Source: Candidatus Gastranaerophilales bacterium (GTDB lineage Bacteria; Cyanobacteriota; Vampirovibrionia; Gastranaerophilales; UBA9971). Taken from it: a DNA stretch of 35,108 nt. The translations under genes and the position numbers were made by a program. Every line of letters begins with the position of its first letter. The stretch's first letter is position 1. The notes under the pieces are model-generated. The model searched no databases. It was not told the DNA's origin and saw only the letters and a list, made by a program, of their open reading frames with translations. Positions 25,204-33,121 of the stretch are shown in pieces. The stretch lies in NCBI GenBank assembly GCA_028278305.1, contig JANQEP010000158.1:1-35108 (forward strand), in the 5' to 3' direction.

Positions 25204-26163
25204 ATGAATTTACAGCTGGATTTTAATACTTTTTTTATGCTCTCAGGCTTTATACTTGCGGCATATTCCTGTGTAGCAAATGATGTTATTCAGACTCTGG
25301 GAACTTTTTTAAGTTCAAACGAGAAAAAACCCGCATTAATGATATGGGCTTATGTAAGTATAATTCTTGTTGCCACACTGGTTTTCGGCTGGGTGATTAA
25401 CAACGGGGAAATGTCGTTTAACAGGCTGGAGAAGATTCCTTATACCGGAATTTTCCACTGGTATCATGTTCTTCCTCCTATAGCGCTTTTGTTTTTAACC
25501 AGGTTTGGAATGCCTGTGAGCACTACTTTTTTGCTGCTAATGATTTTTAGTCCTGCCACTGTTATTGAAAAAATGATATTCAAGTCAGTATGCGGCTATA
25601 TAATAGCATTTGCTTCCGCTATGTTTCTCTATACAGTTATTGCCAGGGAAATAGAAAAACATTTTATCGGTACAAAAGATAAAAAATCCCCGGGATGGAC
25701 TATTATGCAGTGGTGTTCCACTGCTTTTTTATGGTCGCAGTGGATTATGCATGATGTTGCAAATATCTTTGTTTACTTACCGAGAAAATTTGATTTATTA
25801 GGCTTAGTAAGCGTTCTGACTGTCTTTGTAGCTTTACTTGGTCTTATATGCTATGCGCGGGGCGGTGCTATTCAGAAAATTGTCCGGCAAAAGACTAACA
25901 CAACGGATATTCGCTCGGCTTCCATTATTGACCTTATATATGCTTTTGTACTGCTTTTTTTCAAGGAGATAAACACTCTTCCCATGAGCACAACCTGGGT
26001 ATTTGTGGGAATTCTTGCCGGCAGGGAACTGGCTCTTTATAACAGGCTTAAGCACAAGTCTTCCAAGAAAATCTGGAGTAATCTGGGAAAAGATTTCTTT
26101 AAAGTATTTACCGGTCTGGTGGTCAGTATTTTTGTTGTTTACTTAATTAACATGGTTAAGTAA
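25204..26163 (+). CDS. PiT-like inorganic phosphate transporter
   Basis: A 319-aa membrane protein of the PiT (PF01384-like) fold with about nine hydrophobic segments and the family's internal duplication. The first half has VANDVIQTLGTF (24-35) and MPVSTTFLL; the second has HDVANIFVYLPR and LPMSTTWVFVG. Canonical PiT motifs read GANDVANA-type in both halves, so Asn-Asp is kept in the first but the Asn is replaced by His in the second. Substrate is therefore less certain than for standard Pit. ATG start with AAGGA about 7 bases upstream. No phosphate-regulatory PhoU-like gene adjoins. Confidence 0.75.
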   Translation: MNLQLDFNTFFMLSGFILAAYSCVANDVIQTLGTFLSSNEKKPALMIWAYVSIILVATLVFGWVINNGEMSFNRLEKIPYTGIFHWYHVLPPIALLFLTRFGMPVSTTFLLLMIFSPATVIEKMIFKSVCGYIIAFASAMFLYTVIAREIEKHFIGTKDKKSPGWTIMQWCSTAFLWSQWIMHDVANIFVYLPRKFDLLGLVSVLTVFVALLGLICYARGGAIQKIVRQKTNTTDIRSASIIDLIYAFVLLFFKEINTLPMSTTWVFVGILAGRELALYNRLKHKSSKKIWSNLGKDFFKVFTGLVVSIFVVYLINMVK

Positions 26164-26189
26164 GAAAGCCCGGGTGCTGATGTAAGAGG

Positions 26190-26217
26190 TCTTCACAATT
26201 GCGAAGAGAGGGTTTTT
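26190..26217 (+). terminator. Possible terminator after the transporter gene
   Basis: TCTTC-A-CAATTG-C-GAAGA forms an imperfect hairpin and is followed by GAGGGTTTTT. It starts 26 bases past the stop. Confidence 0.4.
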
Positions 26218-26283
26218 CCAAAAAATAATGCTTAAAAATATGGTAGTGGTGTATTTGCTTTATAGCTAGTATAATATAGAATC

Positions 26284-27657
26284 ATGAAACTAACCGGACT
26301 GCAGATATTTAAATACCTTCCCGGCGGAAAGAAAGAACCTGAAGCTAACTGCAAAAAATGCGGTTTTCCCACGTGTATGGCTTTTGCAATGAAGCTTGCA
26401 AAAGAAGAAACTACCATTGATAAATGCGGATATGTTTCTGATGAATTAAAAACACTCTTTGAAGAAGCAAGCCGGGTTCAACAGCGGGAAATAACCTTTG
26501 GTCCTCCTTACAGGCAGGTTAAAGTCGGTAATGAAACCGTGATGTTCCGGCATGATAAAAAATTTGTTAACCCTGTCTGTCTTGCTGTAAAACTTGAAAG
26601 CTCAGACAGCGATTTTAGCCAGAAATTCCTGAAAATTAAAAACTATTCAGTAGAAAGAGTCGGTGAAACCTTTATCCTGGATTCTATAGCACTTTTTGAC
26701 CGGGATGAAACTTTTGAACAAAAAGCAAAACAGGTTTCACAAGCCGGTATCCCTTTAATACTTGTAAGTAATAATTTTGAAAATCTGCAAAAAATTCTGG
26801 GTTCCCTCAAAGATTCCAGACCGCTGGTGTATTTTGAAAATAATGAAACCCAAAAAATAGCCGGGCTTCAAAAGGAATTTAAAGTGCCGGTGATTGTTTC
26901 GGGAAACTCCGTAGAAAAACTCGCAAACAACTCTTCTGCAGCCCTGGATAACAAGACTCAGGATATAGTCCTGAACCTAAACAAGCTGTCGCTGAAAAAT
27001 GTAGTGCAGGACCTTACATATATAAGAAGGGCAGCTATAGAAGATAAATTTAAGCCCCTGGGATTTCCGGTGATTGCTTTTCAGAAAGATTTTGACGAAA
27101 ACTCAACCGATCCCATAAACCATGGAATTATCGGTTCTGTTTTAATCTGTAAATATTCAAATATAGTGGTCCTGGATGATTTTAACGAAGCTGTAATTTA
27201 TGCCCTTATAACACTGAGGCAGAACATTTTCACTGACCCTGAAAAACCGCTTCAGATTGAACCGAAAGTGTATCCCATCGGCGAAGTTGATAAAAATTCC
27301 CCCGTGATAGTTACTACAAACTTTGCTCTGACTTATTTTACTGTTGCAGGGGAAATTGAATCTTCCGGCATATCTTCATATCTTGTGGTTACTCCTTCTG
27401 ACGGAATGAGCGTACTTACAGCGTGGTCAGCAGACAAGTTTAACGGTGAAATCATAGCAAAAGCCTTTAAAGAATACGGTGTGGCTGATCTTGTAGATCA
27501 CAGAAAACTTATAATTCCGGGACATGTATCCGGGTTAAAAGATGAAATTGAAGAGGAAATGCCTGAGTGGCAAGTAATTATCGGCGCTAATGAGGCTGTT
27601 GATATCGTGGAATTTTTAAGGCGTTATCGGGATAAACACCTGAATTTACAGGCATAA
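26284..27657 (+). CDS. AcsC-like corrinoid iron-sulfur protein
   Basis: Homologous to the large (gamma) subunit of the corrinoid/iron-sulfur protein of CO dehydrogenase/acetyl-CoA synthase, which carries methyl groups on cobalamin. 457 aa. The N-terminal 4Fe-4S domain has C23-x2-C26-x4-C31-x16-C48 (NCKKCGFPTCMAFAMKLAKE). A TIM barrel follows, then a B12-binding C-terminal domain with VTTNFALTYFTVAGEIESSG, SVLTAWSADKFNGEI, IIPGHVSGLKDEIEEEMPEW. No acsB, acsD, cooS or methyltransferase genes adjoin. It may serve a stand-alone B12 methyl transfer. TATAAT at 26270-26275 lies only 8 bases before the ATG, hinting at a very short or absent leader. Confidence 0.85.
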   Translation: MKLTGLQIFKYLPGGKKEPEANCKKCGFPTCMAFAMKLAKEETTIDKCGYVSDELKTLFEEASRVQQREITFGPPYRQVKVGNETVMFRHDKKFVNPVCLAVKLESSDSDFSQKFLKIKNYSVERVGETFILDSIALFDRDETFEQKAKQVSQAGIPLILVSNNFENLQKILGSLKDSRPLVYFENNETQKIAGLQKEFKVPVIVSGNSVEKLANNSSAALDNKTQDIVLNLNKLSLKNVVQDLTYIRRAAIEDKFKPLGFPVIAFQKDFDENSTDPINHGIIGSVLICKYSNIVVLDDFNEAVIYALITLRQNIFTDPEKPLQIEPKVYPIGEVDKNSPVIVTTNFALTYFTVAGEIESSGISSYLVVTPSDGMSVLTAWSADKFNGEIIAKAFKEYGVADLVDHRKLIIPGHVSGLKDEIEEEMPEWQVIIGANEAVDIVEFLRRYRDKHLNLQA

Positions 27658-27762
27658 TCTTGAATTTTATTATAATCCGGATAAAATATGTTTAGAATTA
27701 AAATACTTATTGTTTTGTTTGTTTATTGAGAACCCGGGAAGATAGAGAAAAGAGAGATTTAT

Positions 27763-28308
27763 ATGCAGAGTTTTAATGATTTAAAAATTGACAGTTCCTG
27801 GACACTTTTTCTGGACAGGGACGGGGTAATAAACAAGAGACTTATCAATGACTATGTTAAAAATATTGACGAATTTGAATTCCTGCCGGGCGTAGAAAAG
27901 TCAATAGCAAGGCTAACGAAGATTTTTGGAAAAATTTTTGTTGTCACAAACCAGCGGGGAATCGCAAGAAAACTTATGACGCTCGAAGATCTTCTGCTTA
28001 TAAATGATTTTATGCTCAGAAAAATTGAAAATGCAGGAGGGAAAATAGATAAAGTGTATTTTTGCCCCCATGACAGAAATGAGGGTTGCGGATGCAGAAA
28101 ACCGGCGCCGGGAATGGCTTTTAAAGCACAACAGGAGTTTTGCGGCATTGATTTTTCAAAGTCAATAATGGTCGGGGATACTGATTCTGATATTGAATTC
28201 GGTAAAAACGCCGGCATGATTACCGTGCATATTACTACTGAGGATGTGGGGGGATTAAAAGCCGGTTCTCTATACGAATTCACCAGGATGCTGACATTTC
28301 CCGGCTAA
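27763..28308 (+). CDS. gmhB: D-glycero-D-manno-heptose 1,7-bisphosphate 7-phosphatase
   Basis: HAD phosphatase of the ADP-heptose pathway for LPS inner core. 181 aa. FLDRDGVIN has the nucleophile D18 and acid/base D20; VVTNQRGIAR is motif II; C101-x-H103...C109-x-C111 (CPHD, GCGCRKP) is the structural zinc site typical of GmhB; VGDTDSD (137-143) is motif IV. The usual longer histidinol-phosphatase domain is absent, so GmhB is preferred over HisB. Other heptose genes (gmhA, hldE) are not in the window. Confidence 0.9.
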   Translation: MQSFNDLKIDSSWTLFLDRDGVINKRLINDYVKNIDEFEFLPGVEKSIARLTKIFGKIFVVTNQRGIARKLMTLEDLLLINDFMLRKIENAGGKIDKVYFCPHDRNEGCGCRKPAPGMAFKAQQEFCGIDFSKSIMVGDTDSDIEFGKNAGMITVHITTEDVGGLKAGSLYEFTRMLTFPG

Positions 28309-28426
28309 GCATTTGCTGAAAAATTTTTTCTTAAATGCTAAAATATGTGGGCAAAATATTTTTCCGCAAAAAAACTGCTCTTTATGTCGGGATTTTCTTA
28401 ATAAATAAAAAAATTTTAATGACAAT

Positions 28427-28885
28427 ATGGCAAAATCAGAAAAAATAATAGCTACAAACAAAAAAGCTTTTCATGACTATCATATATCTGAAAAGTTTCA
28501 GGCAGGCATAGTGCTTACCGGCACTGAAATAAAATCTGTCAGGGCTGGAAAAGTTAACTTTAAAGACAGTTTTGCCAGGATAGAAAACAGGGAAGTATGG
28601 CTTTATAATTCTCACATAAGCAAATACGAGATGGGGAATATTTATAACCACGATCCTGAGCGAAAAAGAAAGCTTTTACTGAAAAAAGAAGAAATAAGAA
28701 AGCTCGAGCAAAAACTTAAAGGAACCGGCGAGACGCTGGTGCCTTTAAAACTGTATCTTGTTAACGGCTGGGCAAAAATAGAAATCGGACTGGCAAAAGG
28801 TAAAAAAATGTATGATAAAAGAGAAGATATTGCAAGGAAATCCGCAAAGCGTGAAATGCAAAGAGCTGCAAAACATAAATATTAG
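28427..28885 (+). CDS. smpB: SsrA-binding protein SmpB
   Basis: Partner of tmRNA in ribosome rescue. 152 aa of usual length: [54 protein letters not shown], the [20 protein letters not shown] beta-barrel end and the basic tail [20 protein letters not shown]. The ssrA gene is not seen nearby. Weak Shine-Dalgarno sequence before the ATG. It precedes cutA by nine bases. Confidence 0.97.
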   Translation: MAKSEKIIATNKKAFHDYHISEKFQAGIVLTGTEIKSVRAGKVNFKDSFARIENREVWLYNSHISKYEMGNIYNHDPERKRKLLLKKEEIRKLEQKLKGTGETLVPLKLYLVNGWAKIEIGLAKGKKMYDKREDIARKSAKREMQRAAKHKY

Positions 28886-28894
28886 GAGTTTAAA

Positions 28895-29212
28895 ATGAGT
28901 TATTGTTTAGTATACACCCTTACAGACAATATTGATGAAGCGAAAAAGATTGCAAATGCCCTTGTTAAAGAAAAACTTGCGGCATGTTGCAATATAATTC
29001 ATAATTTAACCTCGGTTTATGAATGGAAAGATGAAATTTGTGAGGATTCCGAAATTTTGATTCTGGCTAAAACAAAGAAAAGCTTATTTGAAGAGGTAAA
29101 AAATTCTATAAGAAAAAACCATTCCTATGAATTACCCGCAATAATTATGTTACCGATTGAAACCGGTCTTAAGGATTTCCTCAACTGGATAGGGGAAAAT
29201 ACCCGGAAATAG
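28895..29212 (+). CDS. cutA: CutA1 divalent-cation tolerance protein
   Basis: A small trimeric ferredoxin-fold protein of uncertain role, once linked to copper tolerance. 105 aa with LVKEKLAACCNIIHNLTSVY, EWKDEICEDSEILILAKT and SYELPAIIMLPIETGLKDFL. AGGAG is 7 bases before the ATG. Likely cotranscribed with smpB; waaA follows 93 bases later. Confidence 0.95.
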   Translation: MSYCLVYTLTDNIDEAKKIANALVKEKLAACCNIIHNLTSVYEWKDEICEDSEILILAKTKKSLFEEVKNSIRKNHSYELPAIIMLPIETGLKDFLNWIGENTRK

Positions 29213-29305
29213 CCGTAACCGAACCGGAATGAGCCGATTTTAATTGAGGTTATTTAACTCTCGATATATAATTAAATAAATCAATTTTTACTGAAAAAAG
29301 CAAAA

Positions 29306-30568
29306 ATGTTTTTTATCTATAACACCTTATTAATAATATTTGCGGTAATTTTCAGCCCGGCAGCCGTTGTAGCTTTTTTAATTAAGCCTAAATTCCGTGC
29401 GGGGTTTTGGGAAAAAATCGGGTTTTACGATAAAAACAGGGCTCAAAAAAAATCAATATGGATACATGCGGTTTCTGTAGGCGAAATTAACGCGACAGAA
29501 TCGCTTATAAAACAGATTAAAAATAAATTTCCCGAATACAATCTTGTAGTTACCACAGTTACAGCGACAGGACAGGAAGTTGCAAATAAAAAACTCGGTA
29601 ATACAGCTGATGTGATTTCTTATTTTCCCTATGATTTCAGTTTTTCGGCAAAATCGGCAATAAAGGCATTTGACCCGGCTCTTGTCATAATAGCCGAAAC
29701 CGAAATCTGGCCCGGTTTTATAAACCAGGTACATAAAAAAAACATTCCGGTTATGCTGGTAAACGGCAGGATTTCACCCGGATCTTATAAAGGCTATAGA
29801 AAACTCAGGTTTTTCTTTGAAAAAGTACTGAAAAATTTCAGCCTTATATTAATGCAAACAGAAACTGACAGGCAAAGAATAATTGAAATCGGAGCTCCTT
29901 GTGAAATTACCGAAGTTATGGGGAATTTAAAATTTGATATAACCGGACTGCTTAATGAAAATGCGGTTAATGAGCTTAAAAATTCCATGGGAAACCGGGA
30001 TAATCGGGTTTTGACAGCCGGAAGCACTCATCAGGGAGAAGATGAAATCATTTTAAACGTCTATAGCAGGCTGAAAAATGATTTTTCCGATTTAAAGCTT
30101 CTGCTTGCCCCAAGACATCCGGAAAGAAATGAAAACGTACTTAATCTTATCAAAGCAGGCGGGTATAAATACGGACTAAGAAGCCAGCAACACGGTTTTG
30201 ACCGGGCTGATGTGATTTTACTTGATACCATGGGAGAGCTGGGGCAGCTCTATTCAATAAGTTACCTTGCTTTTATAGGCGGAAGTTTTTCCGGCACGGG
30301 CGGGCATAATCCTCTTGAGCCTGCAATATATGGTGTGCCTGTTATATCAGGACCTGCAGTATTTAATTTCAAGGATATTTACGGGTTTATGACCTCATCA
30401 GAAGCTGCAAAAATTGTAGAAGATGAGGAAAGTTTATATATTCAACTGAAAAACTACCTTCTGGATAAGGAAAAATATGACCGGGCAGGCAGAGCCTGTA
30501 TTGAGATTTTTGAAAAAAACAGGGGCGCTTTAAATTTTGCCATTGAGAAAATAAAGGAATTAACCTGA
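29306..30568 (+). CDS. waaA: Kdo transferase (WaaA)
   Basis: Adds 3-deoxy-D-manno-octulosonic acid to lipid A precursor at the cytosolic face of the inner membrane. 420 aa, normal length. N-terminal membrane anchor (about residues 3-24). IWIHAVSVGEINA has the catalytic Glu of the SVGE motif; AETEIWPGFINQ and LVNGRISPGSYKGYR follow. The C-terminal half has AGSTHQGEDE, LLLAPRHPERNE and GGSFSGTGGHNPLEPAIYG. Strong evidence for a diderm with LPS. Confidence 0.95.
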   Translation: MFFIYNTLLIIFAVIFSPAAVVAFLIKPKFRAGFWEKIGFYDKNRAQKKSIWIHAVSVGEINATESLIKQIKNKFPEYNLVVTTVTATGQEVANKKLGNTADVISYFPYDFSFSAKSAIKAFDPALVIIAETEIWPGFINQVHKKNIPVMLVNGRISPGSYKGYRKLRFFFEKVLKNFSLILMQTETDRQRIIEIGAPCEITEVMGNLKFDITGLLNENAVNELKNSMGNRDNRVLTAGSTHQGEDEIILNVYSRLKNDFSDLKLLLAPRHPERNENVLNLIKAGGYKYGLRSQQHGFDRADVILLDTMGELGQLYSISYLAFIGGSFSGTGGHNPLEPAIYGVPVISGPAVFNFKDIYGFMTSSEAAKIVEDEESLYIQLKNYLLDKEKYDRAGRACIEIFEKNRGALNFAIEKIKELT

Positions 30569-30586
30569 GCGCTAAAAGCGGTTTTT
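30569..30586 (+). terminator. Weak terminator candidate after waaA
   Basis: CGCT-AAA-AGCG (30570-30580) is followed by GTTTTT. The stem is only four base pairs. Confidence 0.3.
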
Positions 30587-30659
30587 ACCAGGAATTACTT
30601 TTTGTAAGTTTATAAAAAAACACTATGGCGGCTGGAGTCAGTATAATTTATAATTAAGT

Positions 30660-30694
30660 GGTAAAGAATAAAAACTTATGCATTTTAAAATTTT
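30660..30694 (+). repeat. Gene-end repeat, copy 3
   Basis: Differs from copy 1 at two central bases only (ACTTATGCA instead of ACTTACCCA). It ends at the base before the ATG of the DUF192 gene, so it forms that gene's leader. A TATAAT at 30642-30647 lies just before it. Confidence 0.75.
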
Positions 30695-31198
30695 ATGAGC
30701 ATGTGTAAAAACTTAATTGCGGCTATTTTTGTCATAGTACTGTTTTATTCAGGAACAGTAAGCTGTTTGGCTTTTCAGTTTTATGAAGAAGATTTTGCTG
30801 TAATAAGCGGCAGGAAAATTTTTCTGGAAGTTGCTGATACTCCAAGAAAACAGGCTCAGGGACTGATGTATATAAAAAAACTCCCTGCAAATTACGGAAT
30901 GATATTTCTCTTTGACCGGGCAGAACCTCGTTCTTTCTGGATGAAAAACGTAGAAATCCCTCTTGATATTATATTTATCAAAAAAAATATCATAGTGGAT
31001 ATTCATAAAAATGTGCCTGTTAATAGTGAAAATAAAACCCTGATATATAAATCAGCCCGCAGGGCTGACTGTGTTATAGAGCTAAACGCCGGTTTCTGCG
31101 ATAAATATAATGTAAAACCCGGTGATAAAATCCTTTTAAGCAGAAGCATTTATTATAAATGGAAAAAAACTAAAATTACTAAAAAACAGGAAAATTAA
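30695..31198 (+). CDS. DUF192 exported protein
   Basis: A 167-residue DUF192-family protein. Residues 1-26 are a signal peptide (NLIAAIFVIVLFYSGTVSC, then LA). The DUF192 core has TPRKQAQGLMYIKKLPANYG, MIFLFDRAEPRSFWMKNVEI and PLDIIFIKK, with the SFWMKN motif characteristic of the family. Function in the family is unclear. A second ATG two codons in (30701) is equally possible. Two bases upstream of the zinc-ribbon gene, so an operon. TSS and Shine-Dalgarno are not clear because a repeat forms the leader. Confidence 0.9.
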   Translation: MSMCKNLIAAIFVIVLFYSGTVSCLAFQFYEEDFAVISGRKIFLEVADTPRKQAQGLMYIKKLPANYGMIFLFDRAEPRSFWMKNVEIPLDIIFIKKNIIVDIHKNVPVNSENKTLIYKSARRADCVIELNAGFCDKYNVKPGDKILLSRSIYYKWKKTKITKKQEN

Positions 31199-31199
31199 A

Positions 31200-31517
31200 T
31201 TGGAAGAAAAATTACTTAAAAAAATTGAAACAATAAAACAATCCGTAGAGCAGATGAAAATTGATGATATACAGGAAAACCCGGAATCTGCCTTTGAGCA
31301 GTTTCAATGCGACTGCTGCGGAGATACAAAAGCTTTTGCGGGATCAATAATCTATAAAGATTTCAGGCTCTGTAATGATTGTGTTCTTCTTGCAGAAACA
31401 GGGTTTGCTCTTGGAAAAATGAATGAAATTGAAGATTTAATAGAAAAAATGGAAGATAAACGGTTTGAAGTTGTATATAAATCAATATTTGAGCCTGATA
31501 AAAACAACCTGAATTAG
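31200..31517 (+). CDS. Zinc-ribbon protein of unknown function
   Basis: 105 residues. C37-x2-C40 (CDCCG) and C58-x2-C61 (CNDC) make a four-Cys zinc site in the centre. The flanks are helical and acidic/basic (LLKKIETIKQSVEQMKID before, MNEIEDLIEKMEDKRFEVVY after). TTG start at 31200, one base after the DUF192 stop, with AGGA 9 bases upstream. A regulator or adaptor role is possible; the sequence does not say. Confidence 0.75.
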   Translation: MEEKLLKKIETIKQSVEQMKIDDIQENPESAFEQFQCDCCGDTKAFAGSIIYKDFRLCNDCVLLAETGFALGKMNEIEDLIEKMEDKRFEVVYKSIFEPDKNNLN

Positions 31518-31546
31518 CCGGTTTAAATGGCAAAAAATTCCCCGGC

Positions 31547-31569
31547 AAAAGCTAGCCTCAGGCTTTTTT
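31547..31569 (+). terminator. Terminator after the zinc-ribbon gene
   Basis: AAAAGC (31547-31552) pairs with GCTTTT (31562-31567), running into TTTTTTC. It overlaps the stop codon of the convergent protease-like gene. Confidence 0.45.
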
Positions 31570-33006
31570 CATGTTTTGCAAAGTCCTGTAATCGTTTAAA
31601 TACAAATAACCGATAGGAATATGAACGGGCTGTTGTTCTAAGGCATTCTGCGGAATATTGGCATGATGCACCTTTGGCATAAAACTGTCAGCTTCCATCC
31701 AGGACGGCGCAAAGTAATCGTGGTCATCAGTATCGTTATACTTAAACCAGAGTTTCCCTTTATTATCATATTTATAGCCGGTTAACAGGATTTCATGCCC
31801 CTGGGGCACTATAACATTGCCGTTTTTATCAACATCTATTAAAAAACCGGTAATTATATTATGCCCCTGATCAAGGGATTTTAAAAATTGTTTTTTGGTT
31901 TGCTCAAAGTCATAAGTGTAGTTTAATACTTTGGTTAAATCATTATCCAGTTCCATATACACTATAGGAATTTTTTTACTCTGACTGTCAACTATTGACT
32001 CTACAAATGCTATTTCAAACTGGTTAAGTCCCTCACCCTCCCCGACTTCCCCGGATCTTTTGTCAGTCAGTGAATTATAAGTTTTTCTGCTTCCAAGCTG
32101 CATAAAGGCTGACTGTATAAGAACATCAACCATTGAGCGGGTATTCTTTACCCTGGAATCTTCCTGTATATCAGCTCTTAAATAGGCGTTTTTATCAGGT
32201 TTTACGGTTACTTCAACAGTATCCCAGCCAATATTCCTGAAATCAGAATTTTGCCGGGTCAAAACAGCAAGAGATTCCATCATATCAGGGGAAAGATCAG
32301 AGTATTTCAGCCTTGTTTTAACACTTTTATTGACACTGGTAAGACCTTCTACATAGCGGACGAATTCCGCGGGTCTTCTATGAGCCAGGTTAAATTCTAT
32401 ACTGGCGGCAGCGCAGGTAGAGCCGTTTATATTAAATAAGTCTGAGTGTTTAATCGGATAATTATCGCTAATATCATAAGGATTAAAGTTTTTGCTTGTT
32501 CTTGCCTGCTGGATTTTTAACTGAAGTCTTTTATTTTCCGCTTCTATGATACTTGCCATCCTGTTAGAGGGAATTTTTCCCACCTTCTGGGTTATTAAAT
32601 AAGGATCATGCAGGGTTTTTAGTGTTTGTTCAGCTATATTTTTTTTATCAAACACAGGAACTCTCGGTTCAGTCATAATTGTATAGAGGTTCTCAAGGGT
32701 TGAAGTGCCGTCGTTTGAGTCTCTTGAGAGGAGTTTTCCGTTTTTGTAGAGCTGGTTTAAAAGAACCCTGCCCTCCTGGTCCAGGTCATTATTAATTTTT
32801 GCATACATTTCCCTGATATCAGGATAGGATTTTTGAGAGAAGTAAAGCCTGTTTTTAGCGGAATTAGCATGGGCAGACATACCTGTTTTCTTACCGGAAA
32901 CAGTCTGGTTGCTGGTATAATTATTATTGGGCAGAGCTGTCTCCTGCGTATTTTTGGCAGAATTATTTTTATATTGCTCTAAATAAATATTTATAAAATC
33001 AGTCAT
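31558..33006 (-). CDS. Putative papain-like cysteine protease
   Basis: A large cytosolic-looking protein (482 aa from the second ATG at 33006, which has AGGA 5 bases upstream; the ATG at 33018 would add four residues). Numbering from the longer start: GSTCAAASIEFNLAHRRPAE places a Cys at 202 at the start of a helix, GHEILLTGYKYDNKG a His at 408, and KLWFKYNDTDD an Asn at 428. Order and spacing (Cys, then His ~200 later, then Asn/Asp on the next strand) fit a papain/C39-like fold. No signal peptide, no membrane segment. The N-terminal 60 residues are Asn/Ser/Thr-rich and disordered, like a secretion or effector leader. Family not recognised; activity is inferred. Confidence 0.75.
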   Translation of the reverse strand: MTDFINIYLEQYKNNSAKNTQETALPNNNYTSNQTVSGKKTGMSAHANSAKNRLYFSQKSYPDIREMYAKINNDLDQEGRVLLNQLYKNGKLLSRDSNDGTSTLENLYTIMTEPRVPVFDKKNIAEQTLKTLHDPYLITQKVGKIPSNRMASIIEAENKRLQLKIQQARTSKNFNPYDISDNYPIKHSDLFNINGSTCAAASIEFNLAHRRPAEFVRYVEGLTSVNKSVKTRLKYSDLSPDMMESLAVLTRQNSDFRNIGWDTVEVTVKPDKNAYLRADIQEDSRVKNTRSMVDVLIQSAFMQLGSRKTYNSLTDKRSGEVGEGEGLNQFEIAFVESIVDSQSKKIPIVYMELDNDLTKVLNYTYDFEQTKKQFLKSLDQGHNIITGFLIDVDKNGNVIVPQGHEILLTGYKYDNKGKLWFKYNDTDDHDYFAPSWMEADSFMPKVHHANIPQNALEQQPVHIPIGYLYLNDYRTLQNMKKA

Positions 33007-33106
33007 TTTTCCTAGCATACTCCCTGCTATAATTATAAAAACCTGAATTAACTAAAATTTGCCATGAAATTAAATAATTTGTAATAAAATTAACGAAATT
33101 TATAAG

Positions 33107-33121
33107 AAAGGATAAACCATA
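33107..33121 (+). promoter_or_regulatory. Ribosome-binding site that picks an AUA start
   Basis: AAAGGA (33107-33112), six bases, then ATA (33119-33121). In frame, a stop (TAA, 33113-33115) is just upstream and no ATG, GTG or TTG occurs for the next 345 bases although the frame stays open and protein-like. Confidence 0.6.

Noticed and set aside
28309-29305. tmRNA gene near smpB
   Set aside because: The gaps around smpB and cutA are too short and have no tRNA-like ends.
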